Source: Sphingomonas taxi
GTDB taxonomy: Bacteria; Pseudomonadota; Alphaproteobacteria; Sphingomonadales; Sphingomonadaceae
Assembly (NCBI GenBank): GCA_003243195.1
Contig: QFQI01000008.1
Coordinates: 178,232-242,231, forward strand
Length of the DNA stretch: 64,000 nt
Direction: 5' to 3'
Both the position numbers and the translations under genes were made by a program. Positions 8,695 through 17,176 of this stretch are shown piece by piece; position 1 is the stretch's first letter; every line of letters begins with the position of its first letter. The notes under the pieces were generated by a model. The model was not told where the DNA came from, ran no database searches, and was given only the letters and a program-made list of their open reading frames with translations.

Positions 8695-9053
8695 CGCGGA
8701 CCGATGGCGCGTACCGGATCTTCGCCCATGGGATCGTCGTCCATGCCTCGATCGGCCTGCTCGACACCGAGCAACGACGCCGGCAGCCGCTGTCGGTGGA
8801 CATCGACGTCTATATCGTTTCCGATCCGCCAGCAGACGACAGCGACATGATGCTCGATTATCGCGAACTCGTGTCGGTCGTCCTTCAGGTGGCGGAGGCG
8901 ATGCATACGCGCCTGGTCGAAACCTTCGCGCGGCGGGTAGCGGTAGGCTGCCTGGCGCTGTCGGGTGCGATCGAGCGGGCGATCGTCACCGTGCGCAAGC
9001 CGGGGGCGCTGGCGCCGGCAGTGGCGGGCGTAACGCTGGAGGTCGCGCGATGA
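8691..9053 (+). CDS. folB: Dihydroneopterin aldolase-like protein
   Basis: This 120-residue protein has the T-fold of dihydroneopterin aldolase: IFAHGIVVHASIGLLDTEQRRRQPLSVDI near the N terminus (split here as IFAHGIVVHASIGLLD and TEQRRRQPLSVDI) and a later MMLDYRELVSVV segment. FolB cleaves 7,8-dihydroneopterin in folate synthesis. Its place inside a one-carbon operon suggests a dedicated THF supply for demethylation, which is inference. It starts at a GTG overlapping the purU stop, and its own stop overlaps the folD start (ATGA). An epimerase-type FolX role is an alternative. Confidence 0.85.
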   Translation: MTRTDGAYRIFAHGIVVHASIGLLDTEQRRRQPLSVDIDVYIVSDPPADDSDMMLDYRELVSVVLQVAEAMHTRLVETFARRVAVGCLALSGAIERAIVTVRKPGALAPAVAGVTLEVAR

Positions 9054-9952
9054 CGGCGCGGATCATCGACGGGCGTGCGGTCGCGCGCACGATCCGGGAC
9101 GAATGTCGCGCGCAGGTGCTGGCGCTGACGCGGGAGCGCGGCATCGTGCCGGGACTCGCGGTCATCCTGGTCGGCGATGATCCCGCGTCGGCCGTCTATG
9201 TCGCCAACAAGATCCGCGCCTGTGCCGCCGCGGGAATCCGGTCGTTCGAACATCGGCTGCCCGTGACGGTGACGGAGGCGGAACTGCTCGGCACGATCGT
9301 GCAACTGAACGACGACGCCGCGGTCCATGGCCTCCTCGTGCAACTGCCGCTGCCACGGCACATCGACATGGCGCGCGTCCTGCAGACCATCTCCGCCGAC
9401 AAGGATGTCGATGGCTTCCACCTCTACAATGTCGGCGCGCTGGTGACCGGAAACACGATCTTCTCTCCGTGCACGCCCTTCGGCGTCGTCCGCCTTCTCG
9501 AACACGAGGGTATCGCGATCGCGGGGCAGAACGTCGTGGTGGTGGGGGCGAGCAATATCGTCGGCAAGCCGATGGCACTGATGCTGATGGCGCGCGGCGC
9601 CACCGTCGCGATCTGCCATGCGCAGACACGGGATCTGGCGCAGTTCACGATCCTCGCCGACATATTGATCGTCGCGGCCGGCGTGCCGAACCTGATCCTG
9701 CCGCAGATGGTGAAGCGGGGGGCCGTAGTCATCGACGTGGGCATCAATCGGCTGCCCGACGGACGCATTTCGGGTGACGTCGACTTTGCCGGCGTCGCGG
9801 AAAAAGCGTCGTTCATCACCCCCGTTCCCGGCGGCGTCGGCCCGATGACTGTCACCATGCTGTTGCAGAATACCGTGATCGCCGCGCAGCGGCAGACGTC
9901 CCGCCCGCCCGTGGCCGGCGACGCGACCACCGTGCCCATGGAGAAGTGCTGA
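9050..9952 (+). CDS. folD: Bifunctional methylene-THF dehydrogenase / methenyl-THF cyclohydrolase
   Basis: This 300-residue FolD has all the family landmarks: the catalytic YVANKIRAC segment (Tyr and Lys three residues apart), LLVQLPLPRHI, the DKDVDGFH signature, SPCTPFGV, the NADP-binding GASNIVGKPM and the C-terminal TPVPGGVGPMTVTMLL. It interconverts 5,10-methylene-, methenyl- and 10-formyl-THF. After a demethylase it would sit between methylene-THF and the PurU substrate. No metF is visible, so the oxidation of methyl-THF must be encoded elsewhere. It overlaps folB by 4 bp and is followed one base later by the ferredoxin gene. Confidence 0.95.
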   Translation: MTARIIDGRAVARTIRDECRAQVLALTRERGIVPGLAVILVGDDPASAVYVANKIRACAAAGIRSFEHRLPVTVTEAELLGTIVQLNDDAAVHGLLVQLPLPRHIDMARVLQTISADKDVDGFHLYNVGALVTGNTIFSPCTPFGVVRLLEHEGIAIAGQNVVVVGASNIVGKPMALMLMARGATVAICHAQTRDLAQFTILADILIVAAGVPNLILPQMVKRGAVVIDVGINRLPDGRISGDVDFAGVAEKASFITPVPGGVGPMTVTMLLQNTVIAAQRQTSRPPVAGDATTVPMEKC

Positions 9953-9953
9953 A

Positions 9954-10268
9954 ATGCCGACTGTGCTCGTGAAAACGCGCGATGGCACGCCTGTCGACTG
10001 CCACGGCGACGATGCCATGTCCGTGATGGAGGCGATCCGCGATGCCGGGATCGAGGAGCTGATGGCCTTGTGCGGCGGCTGCTGTTCGTGCGCCACCTGC
10101 CACGTCTATGTCGATGCCGACGACCTGTCGCGCCTGCCGGCGATGTCGCAGGACGAAAACGACCTGCTCGACGGATCGTCGCATCGACTGCCCACCTCGC
10201 GACTGTCGTGCCAATTGCCGTTGCGGGCGATGGACGGGATGACCGTGCGTATCGCACCGGAGGAATGA
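9954..10268 (+). CDS. [2Fe-2S] ferredoxin (adrenodoxin/putidaredoxin type)
   Basis: This 104-residue protein has cluster ligands C40, C46, C49 and C86, in the CX5CX2C plus distal Cys pattern of vertebrate/bacterial P450-type ferredoxins (CGGCCSCATCH at 40-50). Two extra cysteines (C43, C44) sit inside the cluster loop. Such ferredoxins pass electrons from an NADH-dependent flavoprotein to a P450 or Rieske oxygenase. No oxygenase lies in this operon. The only P450 (26632-27861) and ferredoxin reductase (23416-24642) in the window are in another operon that lacks a ferredoxin. A redox role in the demethylase operon is the alternative. Confidence 0.9.
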   Translation: MPTVLVKTRDGTPVDCHGDDAMSVMEAIRDAGIEELMALCGGCCSCATCHVYVDADDLSRLPAMSQDENDLLDGSSHRLPTSRLSCQLPLRAMDGMTVRIAPEE

Positions 10269-10331
10269 CCCAGGCCGGTCGGGCGAGCTGACGAACCACC
10301 CGCCGGCCCGCGTCTACCCGGTCAGATACAG

Positions 10332-10350
10332 AAGCCGGACGCCGGCTTTT
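10332..10350 (+). terminator. Rho-independent terminator of the demethylase-ferredoxin operon
   Basis: AAGCCGG-ACG-CCGGCTT forms a perfect 7-bp stem with a 3-base loop, and the downstream arm runs into TTTT. It lies 64 bases after the ferredoxin stop. Confidence 0.75.
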
Positions 10351-10484
10351 CGGGTGGATCGCCGACCTCCGCCTACGGGCGTGCGCCGCGCGTCAGAGAT
10401 CACGTTCGCGTGTGACTGCATTCACGCTGCCACGCGGCGCGGCATCCGCTTGCCTTGTTCACGCGTCCGTCTCCACATGGACTA

Positions 10485-10499
10485 TTCCGTTAAACGGAA
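10485..10499. promoter_or_regulatory. Candidate IclR-family operator (site 3)
   Basis: TTCCGT-TAA-ACGGAA is a perfect 6-3-6 inverted repeat about 98 bp upstream of the TonB receptor. It matches site 1 at 12 of 15 positions. It is the most symmetric of the three sites and lies at the edge of an AT-rich zone that probably holds the promoter. Confidence 0.55.
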
Positions 10500-10596
10500 C
10501 TCAATATTTTTAAGTGGAATATCATTGGCGGTTGTATTAGGACCGCTTCGACAAGAGGCAGCCTGAACAGGGCGCCTCGCGATGGGGAGGTGCGTG

Positions 10597-12942
10597 ATGA
10601 GGAATGCTGCGGTTCTGCTTGCCGGGGTGGCTTGTTGCATGGCGTCGGCGGCGGCGGCACAGGACACCGCTTCGGCTCCCGGCACGCCTGCGGACACGCC
10701 TCCGGCCACGCCGGCCGCGCAGCAGGCGACCGCCTCGGACGCGGCGCTGGGCGACATCATCGTCACCGCGCAACGGCGTGAGCAGACGCTGCGCGAGGTT
10801 CCGGTCTCCGTCGCGGTGATCGGTGCCGATGCGTTGCGGGAGCAGCGCATCACCACCGTCGCGGACCTGTCGACCGCCGTGCCCAACCTGACCGTCTCGG
10901 CATCGCCGTTCCAGCCGTTCGTCGCCATTCGCGGGCTGGGATCGGGCGCTGCCAGCCGGGCGCTGGAGCAATCGGTCGCTACCTACGTCGACGGCATCTA
11001 TGCCGGTCGACCCAACCAGTTCCTGAACCCTTATTTCGACGTGGAGCGCGTCGAGGTCGTGCGTGGACCGCAGGGCGTACTGTTCGGCGTGAACGCAAAC
11101 GCGGGCGGCATCAACATCGTCAACAAGAAAGCCGACAGCGGCATGTTCGAAGGCTATGCGACGGCCGGTTACGAGTTCGCCAATCAGGGGTATAATGTCG
11201 AGGGAGCGGTGTCGGTGCCGATCACCGCGGACCTCGGGATTCGCGTCGCCGGACGGGTCGGCCGCGACGGTGCCTATCTGCGTAACCTGGTGAACAACAG
11301 GGACGTGCCCACCACGGACCACCGGATCGTCCGCGCCACGCTGAGCTGGCGCCCGGACGGCGATCTGAAGGTCGACCTCGGCTACGAATATTCCCACAAC
11401 AGACGTGACGGCAATCTCTTCCAGAATGCGAAGATCTACCCGGGCGTATTCGGGACAATTGAAGATGGCGATGTCGACTTCGATGTGACCTATCCCGCCG
11501 GTCGCGCCAATTACACGCGGACGACATCGCAGAACGTGATCCTGAACGCCTCCTATCAGATCGGCGCGCACGTCCTGTCCTCGTCCAGTGGCTATTCGGT
11601 GCTGGATTTCTCCCAGGCAATGACCCCGCCGGGCACGGCGTTCCTCGGCACCGCCGTCGCCAACGAGAAGTTCAGGCAATTCTATCAGGAGGTGCGTCTC
11701 ACGTCGCCGTCCCATCAGCCGTTCGAATACATCCTCGGCGCGACATATCTTCATCAGCGCGACCGGATTCCGCAGGGCTATGACATCGACCTGAGCTTCT
11801 TCGGGGCGTCCGGGGTACTGGCCGCGATCCGCACCAACTTCGACCTGACGAACGAAACCCTCGCCGCCTTCGGTCAGGGCACCTACCATTTCGATGATCG
11901 CCTGTCGGTCACCGGCGGCGTGCGCTATTCGACCGTCAAGAAGGATGTCGACTATCTCATCTCCGCCTCGGACTTCGGAGCGCCGCTGACGGGCTATGCC
12001 TTCAATCCGACCAGCGCAGTGCTGAACCGCAACTTCGGCTGGATGCTCTACGTCGATCCCGCGGTGCCCGCGACGGTCCGTCCGACCAGTATCACGCGCG
12101 GACGCCGCTTCAATGCGTGGAACCCGTCAGCCAGCATCAATTACGAAGTAAGCGATCGTCTGTCGGTGTACGCCAGCTTCAACACGGGCACCAAGGCGGG
12201 CGGATTCAACGATCAGGAAAAGTCGGGGCTGCTGCCGGAAAACGGGGCTGCACTGGATCCGTTCGAGTTCAATTCGGAGCAGGCGAAGAACTATGAAGCG
12301 GGCGTGAAGTTCGCTGGCCGCCATGCCCGCTTCGAGGCCGCGCTGTTCCACACGACCTATGACGACATGCAGGTGTCGCAGGCGATCAGCGGCGGCACCG
12401 TCACCAGCAATGCGGCATCGGCCCATGCGAACGGCGTGGAGCTGGGCGGACAGTTGCTGCTGGCGCGTGGATTTACCGTCTCCGGCGACTTCGCCTATAT
12501 CGACGCGAAGTACGACAACTTCCCCGGGGTCGGTTGCATTCCGTCCCCGGTACCGACGACGTGCGATCCCGTGGCCGCCAACGCGCGGGGTGGCAAGCTG
12601 ACAGGTCTGCCGAAGATCACCGGCAGCATCAATCCGGCATATGAGACGAACCTTTCCGACCAGCTCAAGCTGCGTGTGTTCGGGCGGGCCTATTACAATG
12701 ACGGTGCGCAATGGTCCCCCACCCAGGATCCCAACACGCGAACGCCCAGCTACTGGACGTTCGATGCCGGGGCCACGATCGGGCAGATCGACAAGGGGTG
12801 GTCGCTGTCGGTGACCGCGCGGAACCTGACGAACGAGGTCGTGCAGGGCTATCTGTTGCCGTGGCTGGTGCCCGCCGGGGGATATCAGGTGATCGTGTCG
12901 CCGGGCCGTCAGGTCTTCATGGACATCCGTTTCAGCTTCTGA
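10597..12942 (+). CDS. TonB-dependent outer-membrane receptor
   Basis: This 781-residue receptor has an N-terminal signal peptide (MRNAAVLLAGVACCMASAAA), a TonB-box-like segment DIIVTAQRREQTLREVPVS, and a plug domain with VVRGPQGVLFGVNANAGGINIV. A 22-strand-type beta barrel follows and ends in a terminal aromatic (FMDIRFSF). The start at 10597 is chosen over 10582 because GGGAGG lies 6 bases before it. Sphingomonad receptors of this iron-receptor-like class often import aromatics, terpenoids or other catabolic substrates besides siderophores. The IclR-type site upstream links it to the GMC and cyclase genes, so it may import their substrate. Confidence 0.92.
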   Translation: MRNAAVLLAGVACCMASAAAAQDTASAPGTPADTPPATPAAQQATASDAALGDIIVTAQRREQTLREVPVSVAVIGADALREQRITTVADLSTAVPNLTVSASPFQPFVAIRGLGSGAASRALEQSVATYVDGIYAGRPNQFLNPYFDVERVEVVRGPQGVLFGVNANAGGINIVNKKADSGMFEGYATAGYEFANQGYNVEGAVSVPITADLGIRVAGRVGRDGAYLRNLVNNRDVPTTDHRIVRATLSWRPDGDLKVDLGYEYSHNRRDGNLFQNAKIYPGVFGTIEDGDVDFDVTYPAGRANYTRTTSQNVILNASYQIGAHVLSSSSGYSVLDFSQAMTPPGTAFLGTAVANEKFRQFYQEVRLTSPSHQPFEYILGATYLHQRDRIPQGYDIDLSFFGASGVLAAIRTNFDLTNETLAAFGQGTYHFDDRLSVTGGVRYSTVKKDVDYLISASDFGAPLTGYAFNPTSAVLNRNFGWMLYVDPAVPATVRPTSITRGRRFNAWNPSASINYEVSDRLSVYASFNTGTKAGGFNDQEKSGLLPENGAALDPFEFNSEQAKNYEAGVKFAGRHARFEAALFHTTYDDMQVSQAISGGTVTSNAASAHANGVELGGQLLLARGFTVSGDFAYIDAKYDNFPGVGCIPSPVPTTCDPVAANARGGKLTGLPKITGSINPAYETNLSDQLKLRVFGRAYYNDGAQWSPTQDPNTRTPSYWTFDAGATIGQIDKGWSLSVTARNLTNEVVQGYLLPWLVPAGGYQVIVSPGRQVFMDIRFSF

Positions 12943-12961
12943 CCGCCACCGTTCGTGGCGG
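12943..12961 (+). terminator. Hairpin after the TonB receptor (terminator-like, no T tract)
   Basis: CCGCCAC-CGTTC-GTGGCGG is a perfect 7-bp stem with a 5-base loop, starting directly after the receptor stop. There is no U tract, so intrinsic termination is uncertain. It lies between convergent genes. Confidence 0.4.
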
Positions 12962-12992
12962 AAGGCAATCCCACCCGATCGGACCCGACCCG

Positions 12993-14060
12993 CTATTCCC
13001 AACGCTTCCACATTCGCTCGCCGTCGCGTGAGGGCTGGATGCGGGCGGGGGTTCGCGAGAGGCGGGGGGCGGGGGCTGCCTGCATCAGTTGCTCATGGAT
13101 CGCGAATGTGCCGCGTGCGGCCAGATGTTCGTCGCGCGTGGCTTCGTCGGCGGACAACACCGGGAACACGCAGGCGTCGGTGTTCCGAAACAGGGTCGCC
13201 CAGTGATCGCGAGGCGCGCGCGCAAAGGTGCGTTCGAGCAGCGCCGTCGCCTGCGGCCAATCCTCCTGACGTTGTGAAACCGCGGCATCGGCAATGCCGA
13301 GGATGTCGAGCATGTGCGTCCAGAATTGCGGCTCGATCGCGCCGACGGCGATCTCGCGACCGTCCGCACAGATATAGGTGCGGTAGAAGGGCGCGCTGCC
13401 GCCCAGCGCGTTGCGCGCGCGGTCGAGCGAGAGGCGGCCGGACGGCAGCAGCCCGGTGAACATCGTCATCAGATGGCACACGCCGTCGACGATCGCGGCA
13501 TCGACGACCTGCCCGCGTCCGGATCGCTCACGCTCCCACAAGGCCGCCATGATCCCGAAGGCGAGGAACATCGAGCCGCCGCCGAAATCACCGACCAGGT
13601 TGAGCGGCGGCACCGCGCGGCGGCCTGGCTCGCCGATCGCGTCCAGCGCGCCCGTCAGCGCGATATAGTCGATGTCATGGCCGGCACGGCGCGCCAGCGG
13701 ACCGTCCTGCCCCCACCCGGTCATGCGGCCGTAGACAAGCGCGGCGTTGCGGGCGAGCAGGTCGTCCGGCCCCAGCCCCAGCCGTTCCATCACACCGGGG
13801 CGGAAACCCTCTATGACCACGTCCGCGCGATCGCACAGGTCGAGCGCGGTCGCCCGGCCCTCGTCGCTGCGGATGTCGAGCGTCATCGTCGCGCGACCCC
13901 GGTCCATGATCGGGTTGGGCCAGCCGTTGCCGCCGGGCCGGTCGATGCGGATCACGTCGGCTCCGTGATCGGCGAGCAGCATCGCGCAATGGGGGCCGGG
14001 CCCGATGCTGGCGAACTCGACGACGCGCAGACCGGCGAGCGCGCCGCTCGGCTCGCTCAT
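12993..14060 (-). CDS. Alpha-methylacyl-CoA racemase-like CoA-transferase family III protein
   Basis: This 355-residue CaiB/BaiF-fold protein carries the racemase hallmarks: H128 in RAGHDIDYIALTG and D158 in NLVGDFGGGSM, spaced as the His/Asp proton-transfer pair of bacterial methylacyl-CoA racemase. It would interconvert 2R- and 2S-methylacyl-CoA so that stereospecific acyl-CoA dehydrogenases can act, which points to methyl-branched substrates (isoprenoid or sterol-side-chain-like). It is the last gene of the long minus-strand acyl-CoA operon, one base after a 33-codon ORF. Confidence 0.88.
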   Translation of the reverse strand: MSEPSGALAGLRVVEFASIGPGPHCAMLLADHGADVIRIDRPGGNGWPNPIMDRGRATMTLDIRSDEGRATALDLCDRADVVIEGFRPGVMERLGLGPDDLLARNAALVYGRMTGWGQDGPLARRAGHDIDYIALTGALDAIGEPGRRAVPPLNLVGDFGGGSMFLAFGIMAALWERERSGRGQVVDAAIVDGVCHLMTMFTGLLPSGRLSLDRARNALGGSAPFYRTYICADGREIAVGAIEPQFWTHMLDILGIADAAVSQRQEDWPQATALLERTFARAPRDHWATLFRNTDACVFPVLSADEATRDEHLAARGTFAIHEQLMQAAPAPRLSRTPARIQPSRDGERMWKRWE

Positions 14061-14061
14061 G

Positions 14062-14163
14062 TCAGGCCGCCTCGCGGCAGGCGGAGAGCCGCCGGGCGCG
14101 GGTCGCCTCCGCCACCGCGACGATCCGCCCGAACGGCTCGGTGGCGCACGTGCGCAGCGCCAT
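14062..14163 (-). CDS. Small ORF of 33 codons between thiolase and racemase genes
   Basis: The ATG at 14163 overlaps the thiolase stop codon (TGATG) and the ORF ends one base before the racemase ATG, so it fills the gap exactly as a coupled gene would. It encodes a short basic peptide opening MALRTCATEPFGRIV and ending SACREAA. I recognise no family. It may be a real small protein, a translation relay that keeps ribosomes coupled between thiolase and racemase, or chance in GC-rich DNA. Confidence 0.3.
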   Translation of the reverse strand: MALRTCATEPFGRIVAVAEATRARRLSACREAA

Positions 14164-15323
14164 CACAGCGCCTCGACGATCGTGACGTTGGCGATCCCGC
14201 CGCCCTCGCACATCGTCTGCAGGCCATAGCGCCCACCGCGCGCGCGCAGGCCGTGGATCAGCGTCGCCATCAGCTTCGTGCCGCTGGCCCCCAACGGATG
14301 GCCAAGCGCGATCGCGCCGCCGTTGACGTTCAGCTTCGCCGGATCGCCGCCGACATGCTTCAGCCACGCCAGCGGCACCGGCGCGAACGCCTCGTTCACT
14401 TCGTACAGGTCGATCGCGCCGATCGACAGGCCGGACTTCCCCAGCGCCTTGTCGGTCGCGAACAGCGGCTCTTCCAGCATGATGACCGGGTCGCCGGCCG
14501 TCACCGTCATGTCGACGATCCGCGCGATCGGGGTCAGGCCATGCTGCTTCAGCGCGCGTTCGCCGACCACCATCACGCCGCTCGCGCCGTCGCAGATCTG
14601 GCTGGCGTTGGCGGCGGAGATCATGCCGCCCTCCTGCAACAGCTTGACCGCGCCGATGCCCTCCAGTGTCGCATCGCCGCGGATGCCCTCGTCGCGCAGA
14701 TGCGGCTCGCCGTCGACCACCACCGGCACGATCTCATCGGCGAAGGCGCCCGCTTCGGTCGCGGCGGCGGCGCGGCGGTGGCTTTCCAGCGCGAAGCGGT
14801 CGAGCGTCTCGCGATCGAAGCCGTGTTTGCGCGCCACCATTTCCGCGCCGGCGAACTGGCTGAATTCGGCGACGCCGAAGCGCGCGGCGATGCTCTGGCT
14901 TACCGGGCCGGTGCCGATGCCTTCCTTCTGGTGGAGCGAGAGGTTGGAGAACATCGGCACGCGCGACATGCTTTCGGCGCCGGCGGCGATCACCACGTCC
15001 TGCGTGCCGCTCATCACCGCCTGGGCCGCGAAATGGATCGCCTGTTGCGACGATCCGCACTGCCGGTCGATCGTGACCGCCGGCACGCTGTCGGGTAGTC
15101 TGGAGGCGAGGACGGCGTTGCGCCCGAACGCGAACGATTGCTCGCCGGCCTGCGTGACGCACCCCAGGATCACGTCGTCGACCGCCGCCGGATCGATCCC
15201 GGTCCGGTCGACCAGCGCGTTCAGCACGGTGGCGGCAAGATCGGCGGGGTGGATGCCGGACAGGCGGCCGTTGCGGCGGCCGCCGGCGGTCCGTACGGCG
15301 GCGACGATATAGGCTTCGGCCAT
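14163..15323 (-). CDS. Thiolase (acetyl-CoA acyltransferase)
   Basis: This 386-residue thiolase has the nucleophile C89 (DRQCGSSQQA), the catalytic H342 (GHPLGASG) and the second Cys C372 (MCEGGG), so all active-site groups are present. It cleaves 3-ketoacyl-CoA with CoA, ending each beta-oxidation round. It is encoded 3 bases after the enoyl-CoA hydratase stop in the same operon. The chain-length preference cannot be judged from sequence. Confidence 0.93.
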   Translation of the reverse strand: MAEAYIVAAVRTAGGRRNGRLSGIHPADLAATVLNALVDRTGIDPAAVDDVILGCVTQAGEQSFAFGRNAVLASRLPDSVPAVTIDRQCGSSQQAIHFAAQAVMSGTQDVVIAAGAESMSRVPMFSNLSLHQKEGIGTGPVSQSIAARFGVAEFSQFAGAEMVARKHGFDRETLDRFALESHRRAAAATEAGAFADEIVPVVVDGEPHLRDEGIRGDATLEGIGAVKLLQEGGMISAANASQICDGASGVMVVGERALKQHGLTPIARIVDMTVTAGDPVIMLEEPLFATDKALGKSGLSIGAIDLYEVNEAFAPVPLAWLKHVGGDPAKLNVNGGAIALGHPLGASGTKLMATLIHGLRARGGRYGLQTMCEGGGIANVTIVEAL

Positions 15324-15326
15324 CGG

Positions 15327-16115
15327 TCAGGCTCCTTCAAAAAGGGGTTTGCGGCGCGCGAGCAGTGCGGCGACACCCTCGCGCGCCTCGGCATGGCCGC
15401 CGGCAACCGCGATCGTCGCGGCCTCCTGGTCGAGATGGGCGCGGAAGGCGGTGGTGGCGCCGTCCACGAGCAGCCGGCGCGCCGCGCCGATCGCCGCTGT
15501 CGGCGCCGCCACCAGGCGGGCGACGACCTCGCGTGCCACGGCCGCGACCTCGGCGTCGTCGGCGAGGGAGGTGACCAGACCGATCCGCGCGGCCTCCTCC
15601 GCGCCCACGCGCTGGTTGGTGAGGATCATCGCCTGGGCGCGGCGCAACCCGACGATACGCGGCAGCAACCAGCTCATCCCGCCATCCGGGGTCAGGCCGA
15701 TGCCGGTGTAGGCGGCGGTGAAATGGGCGGAACGTGCCGCGATCACGACATCCCCCAGCAACGCCAGGCTCAGCCCCGCGCCGGCGGCGGGGCCGTTGAC
15801 AAGCACCATCAGCGGCTTGGCCATCGTCGCCAGCGTCACGAGCGCGCCATGGAGCGTGTCCGCGAGCGAGCGGAGGAAGCCCGGCACCTCCTCGCCGGCC
15901 GCGGCCATCGCGGCGACGTCGCCGCCGGCGCAGAACAGTCGCCCGGCGCCGGTCAGCACGACGCAGCGGACCGTGGGATCGGCGGCGGCGCGCGAGGCGG
16001 CGATCGCGAGCGCATCGGCAAGCGCCGGATCGATGGCGTTGCCCACGTCGGGGCGGTTCAGCACGATGCGCGCCACCGCCCCGTCATGGTGGAGCAGGAC
16101 GGCGCTCATCGACAT
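15327..16115 (-). CDS. Enoyl-CoA hydratase/isomerase family protein (PaaG-like)
   Basis: This 262-residue crotonase-fold protein has the oxyanion-hole segments RLFCAGGDVAAMA (near residue 60) and NGPAAGAGLSLALLGD (near 108), and TAAYTGIGLTPDGGMSW at the active-site loop, as in PaaG/PaaB-type isomerase-hydratases. It hydrates or isomerises enoyl-CoA. It overlaps the upstream kinase gene by 10 bp, so the two are translationally coupled. It is one of two crotonases in the operon, which may divide hydration and isomerisation. Confidence 0.9.
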   Translation of the reverse strand: MSMSAVLLHHDGAVARIVLNRPDVGNAIDPALADALAIAASRAAADPTVRCVVLTGAGRLFCAGGDVAAMAAAGEEVPGFLRSLADTLHGALVTLATMAKPLMVLVNGPAAGAGLSLALLGDVVIAARSAHFTAAYTGIGLTPDGGMSWLLPRIVGLRRAQAMILTNQRVGAEEAARIGLVTSLADDAEVAAVAREVVARLVAAPTAAIGAARRLLVDGATTAFRAHLDQEAATIAVAGGHAEAREGVAALLARRKPLFEGA

Positions 16116-17176
16116 GCCTCCATCGCCGCGCGCGCCAGCCGGGCGAGGCGCGGGAAGCTGGCGGCGCGATCGCGCGCGTGCGCCGAGGCGGCGGTGCCAC
16201 GGATCACCCGGCCCCTGATGCCGTGGAAGATCGCCGCCAGCCGGAAGAAGTTGAACGCGACGTAATAGTCATAGTCCGGGATCGCGGCGCGCCCGGTACG
16301 CGCGCAATAGGCCGCGACATACTCCCGCTCGTCCGGGATGCCGAGGGCGGCCAGGTCTGCGCCCGCAAGCCCCGCGACGATATCGGGTGGCATCCGGTAC
16401 ATTATCGCATGATAGGCGAAGTCGGCGAGCGGATGGCCGAGCGTCGACAGCTCCCAGTCGAGCACCGCGAGGATGCGCGGTTCGCTCGGGTGGAAGATCA
16501 TGTTGTCGCAGCGGAAGTCGCCGTGGACGATCCGCGTCTCGTCGCCCGCCGGAATGTTGTCGGGCAGCCATTCGACCAGCGCGTCCATGTCGGTGTCGCG
16601 GCCGGCGTCGCCGTCTTCCCGATATTGCCTCGACCAGCGCGCGATCTGCCGCGCGAAGTAATTGCCGGAGCGGCCATAGTCCCCAAGTCCGACGCTTTCG
16701 GGATCGACGCTGTGCAAGGCCGCCAGCGTGGCGTTCATCGCATCGAAATAGCCGGCGCGCGCGTCGCGCGGCACATCGGGGAAGGTCGCGTCCCAGAAGA
16801 TGCGACCCTCGACCAGCCCCATCACGAAGAACGGCGTGCCGATCACGCCTTCGTCGGCGCAAAGGCCGTGGACCGGGGCGACCGGCACGCCGGTGCTCGC
16901 CAGCGCCGACAGCACGCGCGCCTCGCGCAGCACGTCGTGCGCGCCCTTCAGCAGCGGTCCCGGCGGCTTGCGGCGCAGCACATAGGCCGCGCCGGGCGTG
17001 GTCAGGCGATAGGTGGGGTTGGACTGCCCGCCCTTGAACTGCTCCACGGTCAGCGGGCCTGCGAAGCCATCGACGTTCGCCGCCATCCACCGCGCCAGCG
17101 CGCCCTCGTCGAAGCGATACGCGTCACGCACCGCCGTGGTGCCCGCGTTGGCGGTTTGCCCGAGCGCGTCGCTCAT
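16106..17176 (-). CDS. Aminoglycoside phosphotransferase-like kinase of acyl-CoA catabolism (LvaA/ACAD10-11 kinase-like)
   Basis: This 356-residue protein has the APH/choline-kinase fold: an N-lobe Lys in YVLRRKPPG (K70), the catalytic loop HGDFRCDN (D220, N225) and the metal-binding Asp in LDWELSTLG (D240). No antibiotic-resistance context is present; it sits inside a beta-oxidation operon directly after an enoyl-CoA hydratase. Related kinases, LvaA of Pseudomonas putida levulinate catabolism and the N-terminal domain of mammalian ACAD10/11, phosphorylate 4-hydroxyacyl-CoA. The neighbouring dehydrogenase (17946-19121) has the ACAD10/11-type active-site motif. The start at 17176 overlaps the hydratase stop by ATGA. 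The longer upstream frame is not coding. Confidence 0.88.
   Translation of the reverse strand: MSDALGQTANAGTTAVRDAYRFDEGALARWMAANVDGFAGPLTVEQFKGGQSNPTYRLTTPGAAYVLRRKPPGPLLKGAHDVLREARVLSALASTGVPVAPVHGLCADEGVIGTPFFVMGLVEGRIFWDATFPDVPRDARAGYFDAMNATLAALHSVDPESVGLGDYGRSGNYFARQIARWSRQYREDGDAGRDTDMDALVEWLPDNIPAGDETRIVHGDFRCDNMIFHPSEPRILAVLDWELSTLGHPLADFAYHAIMYRMPPDIVAGLAGADLAALGIPDEREYVAAYCARTGRAAIPDYDYYVAFNFFRLAAIFHGIRGRVIRGTAASAHARDRAASFPRLARLARAAMEACR

Larger units (their letters stand above)
10269..10596. other. Intergenic control region before the first TonB receptor
   Basis: This 328-bp non-coding stretch holds the one-carbon operon terminator (10332-10350), an AT-richer zone around 10480-10545, the IclR-type palindrome at 10485-10499, and the receptor's GGGAGG ribosome binding site at 10585-10590. 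I see no convincing ORF in it. Confidence 0.6.

Noticed and set aside
16106..17176. Aminoglycoside resistance gene
   Set aside because: The fold is APH, but the gene is coupled to beta-oxidation genes and resembles LvaA/ACAD10-11 kinases.
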